Source of the DNA: JBICHN01 sp043101845
Lineage (GTDB): Bacteria; Planctomycetota; Phycisphaerae; Phycisphaerales; UBA5793
Assembly (NCBI GenBank): GCA_043101845.1
Contig: JBICHN010000002.1
Coordinates: 1-64,000, forward strand
Direction of reading: 5' to 3'
DNA length: 64,000 nucleotides
A program made the position numbers and the translations under genes. Below are positions 55,957 through 64,000 of the stretch, one piece after another. Numbering within the stretch: the stretch's first letter is position 1; each line of letters starts with the position of its first letter. The notes below the pieces were generated by a model that saw only the letters and a program-made list of their open reading frames with translations, had not been told where the DNA came from and made no database searches.

Positions 55957-56762
55957 CGCCTTACTTTCAACTCCCGCCGCGGACCAGACCGGGACTCTTC
56001 ATCGCATCGCTGGCGGCGCGCGGTGGAAAGTCGGTCGTCGCGTGCGCCATCGCAAACGCCCTGCGGCGTCAACAGGTACGAGTCGGCCCGTTCAAGCCGA
56101 TCGCGACCGGCTGTCGCAGCGAGCGTGGCTCCCTCATGAGTCCCGACGCGGAGGCGCTCGCCCATTTCGCCGACCTTGATCCCGGACTCGGTGGGCTTTC
56201 ACTTGTCAACCCGGTGGCGATCAGTCGTCGCGGGACGCCCGCGCTCTCGCTGGCGCTCGCTGGGAAAGCGCTCGACTCGCACGCGATCGCGCGGGCGCTC
56301 GAGCGACTCGACGCGGCCTGCGACCTTCTCGTGGTCGAAGGGGTGGGCAGCGCGACCGATCCGCTCGATCCGGCGCGACCGCCGGTGACCGCGCTCGACC
56401 TCGCGACGGAACTAGGCTATCCGGTCGTCCTCGTCGCCGATCCTCGCGACGACGCGCTCGGCGTCGCGAACGCAGTAACGATGGCCCTTCGGATTCGAGG
56501 TGTTCCGATCGCCGGACTCGTAATCAACCGATATGAACCGGATGATCCCGAGCCCGCGACGCAGGCGTCGCGTGAATGGCTCTCCGCCACGACCGGGCTT
56601 CCGATTCTCACCACGCTCCCGCGTGTGCACGAATCGGAGGCGGCGCCGGAGCGTGGCGTCCTGCACGACGACCTGCTCTCGACGACGGCGCTCGTCGACT
56701 GGCGACGGATCGCCCGTCCGCCGCTCTCGTCGTCGGGGTTCATCAACTTCAGTTCGATCTGA
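55953..56762 (+). CDS. bioD: Dethiobiotin synthetase-like protein with unusual P-loop
   Basis: 269 residues, about 40 longer than typical BioD. Most of the fold matches: GPFKPIATGC (Lys48 is the carbamate-site Lys), VVEGVGSATDPLD, PVVLVADPRDDALGVANAVTMALRIRG and PILTTLPR. The P-loop, normally GTDTxVGKT, reads ASLAARGGKS, lacking the first Gly. BioD makes dethiobiotin from DAPA, CO2 and ATP. ATG overlaps nnrD by 4 nt (ATGA). No other biotin gene is in the window. Confidence 0.82.
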   Translation: MTPYFQLPPRTRPGLFIASLAARGGKSVVACAIANALRRQQVRVGPFKPIATGCRSERGSLMSPDAEALAHFADLDPGLGGLSLVNPVAISRRGTPALSLALAGKALDSHAIARALERLDAACDLLVVEGVGSATDPLDPARPPVTALDLATELGYPVVLVADPRDDALGVANAVTMALRIRGVPIAGLVINRYEPDDPEPATQASREWLSATTGLPILTTLPRVHESEAAPERGVLHDDLLSTTALVDWRRIARPPLSSSGFINFSSI

Positions 56763-56859
56763 TCGAACACGGCGACGCGTCCGGGCCGGGCTAGGATTCG
56801 CGTCCTCAACCTCCAGGCCGCTTTCCCGCTGAAAGCGGCGGCATCGGAAAGTGTCACGC

Positions 56860-57867
56860 ATGGCCGAGCATTGTTTCATCTGTGATTTCGACGGCGCCCA
56901 GTTCGTCGAGGGCGTCTATTGCATCCACAACGCGCAGCTCGGCGTCACGCGAAACGGCAAGAACTTTCTCAAAGCGCTCATTCGCGATAAGAGCGGCGAA
57001 CTCACGGCCCGCATGTGGAATGTCACCGACGAACTCTTCCAGTCCCTGCCGACCGACGGGTTCGTCTTCCTTCAGGGACAGACGCAGCCCTACCAGGGGG
57101 AACTGCAACTCATCATCCAGAACATTCGGCTCGCCGAGGTCACCGAAGACGATCTCCAGATTCTCCTCCCGGCGACCGACCGCGACATCAATGAGATGTT
57201 CGGCGAGGTCCGGACGATTCTCGAAACGCTCGAGCATCCCGCGATGCGGGCGCTCGCGGAAACCTACCTCGAAGACGATGAGCTCATGGCGGCCTTTCGG
57301 ATCTCACCCGCGGCCGTGTCACTGCACCATGCGTACCTCGGCGGCCTGCTCGAGCACACGCTGCAGCTCATGAACCTCGCGACCGTCATGCTGCCGCTCT
57401 ACCCGTCGCTCAATCGAGATCTCATCATCATGGGGCTGTTTCTCCATGACCTGTGCAAGTGCCAGGAACTCTCGTTCGAGCGTGGTTTCGCGTACACCGA
57501 TGAAGGTCAGCTCCTCGGTCATCTCGTCATGGGCGCGATACTGCTCAAGCAGAAGGCGGCGGACGCGGCGGCCATGTCGGGCGAACGACTGCCGGGCGAC
57601 GCGTTGCTTGTGTTGCAGCACATCATCGTTTCGCATCATGGTCGACCCGAATACGGCGCGGCGAAGACCCCGTCGACACCGGAGGCGGTCTTTGTGTCAC
57701 GACTCGACGAGCTCGACGCGAAAGTTGAGATGGCGTGCTGCGCGGCGAAAGTCGGTCGAGACGGAATCGAGCGCGAACTCGGGGGCAACTTCAGCGAGAA
57801 GGTGTGGGCGCTCGAGACCCGGATCTTCCGGCCGGATCCGCTCACCGCGCCCGAAGCGGAGGAATGA
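56860..57867 (+). CDS. YhaM-like 3'-5' exoribonuclease (OB + HD domains)
   Basis: 335 residues from the ATG at 56860; a GTG at 56851 is in frame. An OB-fold (about 10-100) with VTRNGKNFLKALIRDKSGELTARMW is followed by an HD domain: LHHAYLGGLLEHT, FLHDLCKC and IVSHHGRPEYG. This order matches YhaM/CBF1, which degrades short RNA and DNA 3' to 5' with divalent metals. Cytoplasmic. It follows bioD by about 97 bp and probably has its own promoter (TAGGAT near 56791). Confidence 0.9.
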   Translation: MAEHCFICDFDGAQFVEGVYCIHNAQLGVTRNGKNFLKALIRDKSGELTARMWNVTDELFQSLPTDGFVFLQGQTQPYQGELQLIIQNIRLAEVTEDDLQILLPATDRDINEMFGEVRTILETLEHPAMRALAETYLEDDELMAAFRISPAAVSLHHAYLGGLLEHTLQLMNLATVMLPLYPSLNRDLIIMGLFLHDLCKCQELSFERGFAYTDEGQLLGHLVMGAILLKQKAADAAAMSGERLPGDALLVLQHIIVSHHGRPEYGAAKTPSTPEAVFVSRLDELDAKVEMACCAAKVGRDGIERELGGNFSEKVWALETRIFRPDPLTAPEAEE

Positions 57868-58032
57868 CGCGAATCGGGGTAGCGATCGACGCGCTCAATC
57901 GCTACATTGTGGGCCGGCGATCGTCGCCAGACCACATGACGAAATCTGCGCGACGCCTCGCCGCGTCGCAATGGGGCGGGGGTTCACACCGTGGGGGCCT
58001 CCGCCTTTTCAATTCCTCCGGCGGCGTGGTCA

Positions 58033-58038
58033 TACCAT
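58033..58038 (+). promoter_or_regulatory. Candidate -10 element, leaderless adenosyltransferase mRNA
   Basis: TACCAT lies 6 nt before the ATG at 58045; no Shine-Dalgarno is present. Confidence 0.3.
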
Positions 58039-58044
58039 CCCGGC

Positions 58045-58647
58045 ATGAAGATCTACACCCGGAGCGGAGACGACGGAACGACTGGACTGCACGGCGGCGC
58101 CCGTGTCTCGAAGACGCATCCGCGGGTTGTGGCCTACGGCGATCTCGATGAGCTCAATGCGGCGATTGGACTCGTTCGGGCGGCGCTCAATGAGGCGAAG
58201 ACCGACCTGTCGCCCGTCGGTCAGTCGATGGAAGAGGCTCAGCGACTGCTCTTCGAGATCGGCGCCGATCTCGCGACGCCCGCCGGAAGCCGCGCGAGAA
58301 AGAAGGTGAGCCCGGTCGGGCCAAAGGACATCGCGCGGCTTGAAGGCTGGATTGACGAAGCCGACGAACGACTCGCGCCCCAGCGTTCGTTCATACTTCC
58401 GGGCGGGTGCGAGCTCGCGTCGCGTCTCCACTTCGCGCGGGTTGTCTGCCGAAGGGCGGAGCGTGAGATCGTGACGCTGCGACACGAGGATCCGGACGCG
58501 GCGCCGAACGAGACGCTCGCCTGGGTCAACCGGCTGAGCGACCTGCTCTTCGTGCTGGCCCGACTCGCGAATCATGCCGTCGGAGTGGACGACACGCCCT
58601 GGACACCCCGCGCTGCGAAGAAAGGTGAAGAGCCATCGGGCCCTTGA
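58045..58647 (+). CDS. Cob(I)alamin adenosyltransferase, PduO type
   Basis: 200 residues. KIYTRSGDDGTTGLHGG is the ATP-binding N-terminus, DELNAAIGL and the later FILPGGCELASRLHFARVVCRRAER are the cobalamin-binding helix block. It converts cob(I)alamin to adenosylcobalamin with ATP. Start chosen at the ATG at 58045, because the family begins there and TACCAT is 6 nt upstream. The following gene is GAPDH; no B12-dependent enzyme is in the window. Confidence 0.93.
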   Translation: MKIYTRSGDDGTTGLHGGARVSKTHPRVVAYGDLDELNAAIGLVRAALNEAKTDLSPVGQSMEEAQRLLFEIGADLATPAGSRARKKVSPVGPKDIARLEGWIDEADERLAPQRSFILPGGCELASRLHFARVVCRRAEREIVTLRHEDPDAAPNETLAWVNRLSDLLFVLARLANHAVGVDDTPWTPRAAKKGEEPSGP

Positions 58648-58766
58648 CGGAAAGGGAGTCGGGCTCAGGCCCTATTTGATCGTATTTCAGCCGCCCGATA
58701 TCTTCACCCGTCCCGTCAGACCACCCGCCTCGATCAAACGCCTTGCTCGATCTGGAGAGTTTCGCC

Positions 58767-59792
58767 ATGGCCATCCGCGTCGGCATCAACGGTTTCGGAC
58801 GCATCGGACGCCTCACCTTCCGCGCGGGAATCGAACGCGGGGGCATTGAGTTCGTCGGTATCAACGACCTCGTTCCCGCCGACAACCTGGCGTACCTGCT
58901 CAAGTACGATTCCACTCACGGGCGTTTCGGGGCCTCGGTAAAGAACGATGGCGAGAAGGCGCTCATCGTCAATGGCGCCACGACGAAGTGCTTCAGCGAG
59001 CGCGATCCCGCAAGCCTTCCGTGGGGCGACCTCGGCGTCGACTATGTGATCGAGTCGACCGGCCTGTTCACGAATCACGAAGGCGCCTCGAAGCACCTCG
59101 AAGGCGGAGCGAAGCGCGTCATGATCTCGGCGCCGACGAAGAGCCCGGATCAGATTCGCACCTTCGCGTACAAGGTGAATCACGAAGAGTACGACCCGAA
59201 GAAGGACACGATCATTTCGAATGCGTCGTGCACGACGAACTGTCTCGCGCCCATCGCGAAGGTCGTCAACGACGAATTCGGACTCGAAGAGGGCCTGATG
59301 ACGACCGTGCACGCGGTCACGGCGACGCAGCCGACGCAGGACGGACCGAGCCGAAAGGACTGGCGCGGCGGCCGCAACGCGTACATGAACATCATTCCGG
59401 CGAGCACCGGCGCCGCGAAGGCCGTGACGCTCTGCATCCCCGACCTCAAGGGCAAGCTCACGGGCATGGCCTTCCGCGTGCCGACCGCTGATGTCTCCGT
59501 CGTCGATCTCACCTTCCGCCCGGCGAAGTCGACGAGCCTCGAGGAAATCAATGCGGCGATGAAGGCGGCGGCCGAGGGTCACATGAAGGGCGTGCTCGGC
59601 TACACGGACGAAGAGGTCGTCTCGAGCGACTTCATCGGCGATCCGCACAGTTCGATCTACGACTCGCTCGCGGGCATCGAACTGAACGATCGTTTCTTCA
59701 AGATCGTGAGCTGGTACGACAACGAATACGGCTACTGCAACCGGCTCATCGACATGGTGCTCATGATGGCGGAGCGCGACGGGCAGAAGTGA
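58767..59792 (+). CDS. gap: Glyceraldehyde-3-phosphate dehydrogenase, type I
   Basis: 341 residues from the ATG at 58767, with GGAG upstream. The NAD motif is GINGFGRIGR (6-15); Asp34 in GINDL suggests preference for NAD. The catalytic Cys155 is in SNASCTTNC and the base His182 in VHAVTATQ. WYDNEYGYCNR ends the chain. It oxidises G3P to 1,3-bisphosphoglycerate. A strong terminator lies 33 bp after the stop. Confidence 0.97.
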   Translation: MAIRVGINGFGRIGRLTFRAGIERGGIEFVGINDLVPADNLAYLLKYDSTHGRFGASVKNDGEKALIVNGATTKCFSERDPASLPWGDLGVDYVIESTGLFTNHEGASKHLEGGAKRVMISAPTKSPDQIRTFAYKVNHEEYDPKKDTIISNASCTTNCLAPIAKVVNDEFGLEEGLMTTVHAVTATQPTQDGPSRKDWRGGRNAYMNIIPASTGAAKAVTLCIPDLKGKLTGMAFRVPTADVSVVDLTFRPAKSTSLEEINAAMKAAAEGHMKGVLGYTDEEVVSSDFIGDPHSSIYDSLAGIELNDRFFKIVSWYDNEYGYCNRLIDMVLMMAERDGQK

Positions 59793-59824
59793 CCACCGGC
59801 GCCCGAATTGGTTGACAAGACTTC

Positions 59825-59858
59825 AGGCCCGCCTCGATTGAGGCGGGCCTTTCTTTTC
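59825..59858 (+). terminator. Intrinsic terminator of gap
   Basis: An 11 bp perfect stem (59825-59835 with 59840-59850, loop GATT) is followed by TTCTTTTC on the plus strand. Confidence 0.92.
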
Positions 59859-59866
59859 GATCAGAT

Positions 59867-61135
59867 TCATCGGCGCGAGACGCCGCGGCTCGTCGTCCGC
59901 GTGATGAGTCCGCGGATCTGCAGGACAGTGACATCCGCCTGAAGCCGGGCGATGTCGAGGCCGGTGCGGGCGGCGAGTTCATCAAGCTCGACGGGATCGC
60001 CATCGAGCGAATCGACGATTCGGCGCTGACTCTCCGACAGCGATTCGAGGGGCGTTTCAGAACGGGACGCATCGTCCTCGATAATCGATCGCTCGGGCGC
60101 CGGCCTCCTGTGTGGTCGCGCACGCGAAACCGGCGTCCCGCGCACCGCTTCCACCAGATATTCGGCCCCCTCAAGCGTCTCGACGATGTCCGCGACCCCG
60201 GTCACGAGCCGCGCCCAGCCTTCACGAATCATGCGATGGCATCCCGCGGCGTGAGGCTTGTCGACGCGGCCGGGCAGCGCCATGACATCCCGATTGTGAT
60301 CCTCGCACGCGACGCGGGCGGTAATGAGCGCGCCGCTGTGCTCGGCCGCCTCGATGACGAGCGTCGCGAGCCCAAGCCCCGCGATGATGCGATTCCGCCG
60401 GGGGAAGTTCTCTTTCGAAGGTCGCGTCTCCATCGGAAACTCACTGATCACCGCGCCCTGGCCTTCGGAGACGATTCGGTCGAAGAGTGGCGCATTCTCT
60501 TCCGGATACACGCGCGCGAGGCCACTGCCGAGTGCGGCGACGGTTCGACCGTGCACTCGAAGCGCCCCGCGATGCGATTCGGTGTCGATACCACGAGCGC
60601 CGCCGGAGTCGATGGTGAACCCGTGTTCCGCCAGCGCGGCCGAGAGCCTTCCGGCCTGATCTCGACCATACGCCGAGCACCGTCGCGTGCCGACCACGGC
60701 GAGGCCGTACACATCATCGGATTCGAAACTCCCACGGACATAAAGCACGGGCGGTGGATCCGGAATGAGCCGAAGCAGCGGCGGATACCGCGCGTCGGAC
60801 AGGGTCAGGATGGTGGCGCCCTGCGACGCGGCGACGGCGATCTCGCGTTCGATGACCGCGTCATCCACCCCGTCCGCGATTTCTCGGGCGAGCGTACGAC
60901 CGATTCCCGGCGTCTGGGCGAGTTGTTCGGGAGTCGCGTCGGCCACGCGTTCGGCGGAGCCGAAGCGATTGATGAGCCGCGCAATGAGGATCGGGCCGAG
61001 GCCGCGCGTGAGCGTCAACCGGAGCGTCGAGCGTACGGAGTCGGTGGAGGGGCCACCTGTCCCCGCGTCTTCGTTCTGTTCGCCACGCACGGGAGCCACG
61101 CCGTTGAGTCTAACCGGCGCGGCGGAATCACACAA
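59867..61135 (-). CDS. dprA: DNA-processing protein DprA
   Basis: 422 residues from a TTG at 61135; the real start is uncertain, as no ATG with a ribosome site is near (GTGs at 61099 and 61090 are possible). An N-terminal HhH/SAM-like region (about 40-100) precedes the extended Rossmann domain with GTRRCSAYG, SGGARGIDTESH and GSGLARVYPEEN, then FPRRNRIIAGL and ALPGRVDKPHAAG. A C-terminal winged helix (about 355-420) is present. DprA loads RecA on incoming single strands in natural transformation. Confidence 0.93.
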   Translation of the reverse strand: MCDSAAPVRLNGVAPVRGEQNEDAGTGGPSTDSVRSTLRLTLTRGLGPILIARLINRFGSAERVADATPEQLAQTPGIGRTLAREIADGVDDAVIEREIAVAASQGATILTLSDARYPPLLRLIPDPPPVLYVRGSFESDDVYGLAVVGTRRCSAYGRDQAGRLSAALAEHGFTIDSGGARGIDTESHRGALRVHGRTVAALGSGLARVYPEENAPLFDRIVSEGQGAVISEFPMETRPSKENFPRRNRIIAGLGLATLVIEAAEHSGALITARVACEDHNRDVMALPGRVDKPHAAGCHRMIREGWARLVTGVADIVETLEGAEYLVEAVRGTPVSRARPHRRPAPERSIIEDDASRSETPLESLSESQRRIVDSLDGDPVELDELAARTGLDIARLQADVTVLQIRGLITRTTSRGVSRR

Positions 61136-61170
61136 CCGATCGCAGGATTGTTGACTACACAGTGAACAGG

Positions 61171-62496
61171 TCAGTTGCCGGAGCTGTTCGCGAGTCCGAA
61201 GGTTGAGATGATGAGGGCGAGGTCGAGGATTGGTCCGCGGTGCGCGATGTACGCGAGGTCGTATTCGATGTGTTCGTGGATCGGATCATTCCGGTGCGGC
61301 GACACCTGCCACAGTCCCGTGATCCCCGGCGTGACCGTGAGCCGCTTGCGATGGGTGTCGGTATACCGCGCGACGATGAACGGCATCTCGGGACGCGGGC
61401 CGACGAGTCGCATGTGTCCGAGCAATACATTGAGCACCTGCGGCAATTCGTCGAGCGAGTACTTGCGAAGCCACCGTCCAACACGCGTGATTCGCGGATC
61501 GTCGCCGTTCGGATGAACGGCATAGCGATCCGCGTCGACACGCATCGAACGGAATTTGAAGAGACGGAAGACGCGCCCGTCCTTCCCGACGCGATCCTGG
61601 GTGAAGATGACGGGCCCGCCGTCGTCGAGTCGTATGCAGATCGCGATAACGAGCGCAAGCGGCCACAGGAGTGCGGCGGCGAAAAGGGCGAGCGCCTGAT
61701 TGAACATCCCGAGTACTGCGTTCATCACGGGGCCGGCGGGGCGGCTCATCGGCGTGAAGAGCAGGCAGTCTTCGGCGACGATGACATCGCCGACGCTCCG
61801 CATGCGGGCCGCGAGATCGCGCAGCCGTGGTTCGAGTACGAGAATGGTCTCGCCGCGCTGGAGCCAGCCGCGCATGCGCCGCTCCCACGCGTCGGGGTCC
61901 GGCCGGTCGGCGCGGAAGAGGGCGAAGCGGCACCCGTCGCGCCCGAAGAGATCCATGCACTGATCGAAGGTCTCGACCGCGGCGCCGAGGCTCGAAGGAC
62001 TTCCGACGATTCGTATCCAGGTCGCGGACTGTCCCCGCAGGAAGAGGGCTTGGAGAATGAGCGAGCCGCCAATGAGCACCTGGAGCGCCATCGGGCCGGC
62101 GAGCGGCCGATCGAGCCAGACGAGCGTCGCGGCGGAGCCGATCGTAATCGGCAGACCGATACGAAGCAGATCGGCGACGGCCTCGGCCGGGAGACGGGCC
62201 GACCAGCCACGAAGCGTGCGGGTATGGGCGACTGCGAAAGTCCATGCGACGAAGGCGAGCCCGACGACAATGGCGCTCAAGGGCTCAAGCGCCGCGGTCC
62301 ATGCGATGTAGGGGAGGCTGATCGTGGCGATGATGGCCATCGCGACCTTGCGCCGCCACCAGTAGCCGGATCGCTGGGCGAAGCCGAGACGACGCACGAG
62401 CCCGAACCGCGGACTCCACGCGACGATGCGCGCCTCCGGCGCCGGCGAGCCGCCGCACTCACCGTGCTCGATTGAAGCTGACCTCCACCTCGCCAT
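61171..62496 (-). CDS. Membrane sugar transferase (undecaprenyl-phosphate glycosyl-1-P transferase family)
   Basis: 441 residues from the ATG at 62496. Four to five membrane helices (about 50-150) and a central Rossmann-like region precede the PF02397 domain, with a membrane helix (about 250-275), DGGPVIFTQDRVGKDG, FKFRSMRVDAD, DELPQVLNVLLG and MRLVGPRPEMP. It transfers a sugar-1-phosphate onto undecaprenyl phosphate to start an exopolysaccharide or capsule repeat. The partner glycosyltransferases are not here, so it is isolated from its cluster. The family-typical last residues are present. Confidence 0.92.
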   Translation of the reverse strand: MARWRSASIEHGECGGSPAPEARIVAWSPRFGLVRRLGFAQRSGYWWRRKVAMAIIATISLPYIAWTAALEPLSAIVVGLAFVAWTFAVAHTRTLRGWSARLPAEAVADLLRIGLPITIGSAATLVWLDRPLAGPMALQVLIGGSLILQALFLRGQSATWIRIVGSPSSLGAAVETFDQCMDLFGRDGCRFALFRADRPDPDAWERRMRGWLQRGETILVLEPRLRDLAARMRSVGDVIVAEDCLLFTPMSRPAGPVMNAVLGMFNQALALFAAALLWPLALVIAICIRLDDGGPVIFTQDRVGKDGRVFRLFKFRSMRVDADRYAVHPNGDDPRITRVGRWLRKYSLDELPQVLNVLLGHMRLVGPRPEMPFIVARYTDTHRKRLTVTPGITGLWQVSPHRNDPIHEHIEYDLAYIAHRGPILDLALIISTFGLANSSGN

Positions 62497-63142
62497 GACG
62501 GATTCCACCCCGTTCGATCCACCCGGAAACACCCGTATCCGTTTCCAGCGTGCGATTCGGTCATGGCACGCGCGGGGACGATCATGACATCGAGGTTGCG
62601 GCGTCGGGCCCCAGACCGCACAATCGATCCAGTCGCCGCAATGCGATGCGGGACTCGTCTCATAAGCGACCGCACGAAGGCGTCTCAAAGTGCTGCGATT
62701 CTGGTTTGCTCGAATGACCCGGCTTCCCGGTTCTGCGAATCGAATTGAGCGGGCCCGTCGTGACTCCTCAGTACGAACCCGAACCTGCGCCGTTCGTGAA
62801 CCCGCCGCCAAAGAACTGAGCGCGACGCGTGACGCCGTCGGCGGTTCTCGGACTCCGGGATGAACCATCCGATCCGCGCGGCGCAGTCGTCGCGATCCGT
62901 CGCGGAACGGTGTGGGGGGGCGGTTTCGACTTCTCCTCCTTCGCCACACCGCAGCCCCTTCCCATCTTCACCATTCCGCGAATTCGGATTCGGCCGCGTG
63001 ACACACACCCACCGCGGTCGGATTGCGGCCTCATCGCTGGCACATCTAAGACACTGTGGCATCGTTAGTTGTGACTGGCAGGCGAATGGAATCGCGTTCG
63101 CCGGTCGGCGAGAGGAAGCAACAACTGAAGATTTGAAGGGGA
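62497..63142. other. Long intergenic region before the PEP-CTERM-like gene
   Basis: About 645 bp with no persuasive gene. A minus-strand frame at 62768-63043 ends in a Gly-rich tail but has no ribosome site or codon bias. I see no tRNA, riboswitch motif or T-tract hairpin. It separates the sugar transferase start from the last gene, so it should contain both promoters. Confidence 0.4.
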
Positions 63143-63148
63143 ATGAAG

Positions 63149-63817
63149 ATGACGCGTACTTTCCAGACTCTGGCGTTCGCCGCGACCGGCCTCACTGCGA
63201 TCCTGATCTCGACCTCGAATGCGCAAGCCGACATCGTCGGCGTGACCGGATCGATCGAAGTCGTCGAGGAAATGCCGGCTTCGCTCGAACTTCATCAGTT
63301 CGAAAGCAGCACGCGGGTACCCGCGATGCACGAATCGCGCGTCTTCCTGGAAGACGGAGTCGCCGTCGACTTCACCGCCGAGCAGCTTTACTCGGGCGAA
63401 GAACAGCTCACGCCGGGCGAAGTTGGCGCCGGCATGTGGGTGGACAGCTATCTTCTTCATATCGACCCGGTGGCGAACGAACTCGTCTTCAACGACGGAT
63501 CGATTACCTTCGACGGCGATGTCCTCGGCGTGATTCTCCTCACGCAGACCCTCGCCGACACGGATCCGATCCTCGCGAATCCCGACACGATCTACAGCGA
63601 CAACTACTGGCGTGGCGTCGAGCTTGGCGATCACTCGCCGCTCGATTGGCTGAGCCTCTCCGAGGATCGCCGCACGATCACGCTGCACGCCGGCACTGAT
63701 TCGGCCATGGACGAAATCCGTATTCTGACCGAGGTTCCGGCCCCGGGCGCCGGCGCCGCGCTGTTCGCCGGTCTCGCGCTTGCGGGTCGTCGCCGCCGTC
63801 GAGTCGAGCACAACTGA
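63149..63817 (+). CDS. Secreted protein with PEP-CTERM-like sorting tail
   Basis: 222 residues from the ATG at 63149, 7 nt after AAGGGG; an ATG at 63143 is in frame but too close. Signal peptide to about 27 (SNAQA). The mature part (about 28-190) has no family I recognise. The tail is VPAPGAGAALFAGLALAG followed by RRRRR, a Pro-x-Pro, hydrophobic helix, Arg cluster plan of PEP-CTERM/VPxxP sorting signals cleaved by exosortase-like enzymes. It is the only such tail in the window. Confidence 0.8.
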   Translation: MTRTFQTLAFAATGLTAILISTSNAQADIVGVTGSIEVVEEMPASLELHQFESSTRVPAMHESRVFLEDGVAVDFTAEQLYSGEEQLTPGEVGAGMWVDSYLLHIDPVANELVFNDGSITFDGDVLGVILLTQTLADTDPILANPDTIYSDNYWRGVELGDHSPLDWLSLSEDRRTITLHAGTDSAMDEIRILTEVPAPGAGAALFAGLALAGRRRRRVEHN

Positions 63818-63910
63818 CCAATCCCTGCCGAACGAGAAACACGCCCCCGCCGATCGCGGCGGGCGCACCCCGACTCCTTCCTTCCATTTGTTGCATCTCG
63901 CAATGTGATG

Positions 63911-63945
63911 AACACGCGTCGATTCTCGACGCGTGTTTGTCATTG
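63911..63945 (+). terminator. Intrinsic terminator of the PEP-CTERM-like gene
   Basis: A 12 bp perfect stem (63911-63922 with 63926-63937, 3 nt loop) ends in GTGTT and continues TGTCATT. The T-tract is weak. It lies about 95 bp after the stop; a GC-rich hairpin without T-tract is at 63853-63875. Confidence 0.65.
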
Positions 63946-64000
63946 GGAAAAAGTGAGCTGGGCAGTCGCGGAGCGATGCGATGATCAGTCCGATTCGGCG

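Noticed and set aside
62768..63043. Minus-strand 91-codon frame ending with a Gly-rich tail
   Set aside because: No ribosome site, weak third-position GC bias and no family; may be chance or remnant.
63981..64000. A possible new gene start (ATG after GGAG) at the right edge
   Set aside because: Only six codons are visible, so nothing supports it.

Overview
The window is a 64 kb, GC-rich, gene-dense bacterial chromosome segment that I read as Planctomycetota, probably class Phycisphaerae. This is an inference from gene content: sulfatases, choice-of-anchor B and CRTAC1-type secreted proteins, a DUF1573 / MauE / rhodanese operon, Kdo transferase (hence a lipid A-type outer membrane), a membrane protein ending in a zinc ribbon, and a Pro-Ala-Pro-Gly / poly-Arg C-terminal tail of the PEP-CTERM kind. 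There is no rRNA, CRISPR array, insertion sequence or prophage. One tRNA gene, tRNA-Leu(GAG), is present.

Layout. 1-1987: minus-strand operon uxs-cysD-cysN (UDP-xylose synthesis plus sulfate activation), divergent from mutS (2202-4892). 5046-6231: two tandem thioredoxin-like paralogues. 6241-14462: a catabolic or secreted-enzyme block (NHL protein, two sulfatases, DinB protein, YjbQ, aldo/keto reductase, sialate esterase-like enzyme). 14469-19683: zinc-ribbon membrane protein, histidine kinase, cold-shock protein, PAP2 phosphatase with a DUF4214-like tail, MazG-like protein, trpA and a methyltransferase. 19770-21908: two tandem secreted paralogues. 22409-32312: gpmI, SDR, small membrane protein, MBL-DinB fusion, methyltransferase, a D-2-hydroxyacid dehydrogenase relative with altered catalytic residues, M16 protease, polyprenyl synthase and a CapD-like dehydratase. 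32859-38871: four tandem choice-of-anchor B propeller proteins. 39126-43897: orphan DNA methyltransferase, HtrA, two Hsp20 proteins and a one-domain asparaginase. 44045-49686: CRTAC1 protein, tRNA-Leu, DacB, an unknown secreted protein and a tRNA-binding protein. 49675-52157: MauE, rhodanese and DUF1573. 52430-64000: kdtA, a secreted protein, nnrD-bioD, YhaM-like exonuclease, PduO-type adenosyltransferase, GAPDH, dprA, sugar transferase and a PEP-CTERM-like protein.

The most interesting signal is a C-terminal module of about 95 residues, ending at or within a residue of the last amino acid, shared by seven secreted proteins at three separate places (19770-21908, 32859-38871, 53792-54790). It follows at least three unrelated N-terminal parts and looks like an export, anchoring or matrix module. 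The four propeller proteins also keep one histidine in each of four successive blades, which suggests a metal or ligand site. A second theme is initiation: several genes without a Shine-Dalgarno sequence have a TAnnnT hexamer 5-9 nt before the start codon, the geometry expected of leaderless mRNAs.
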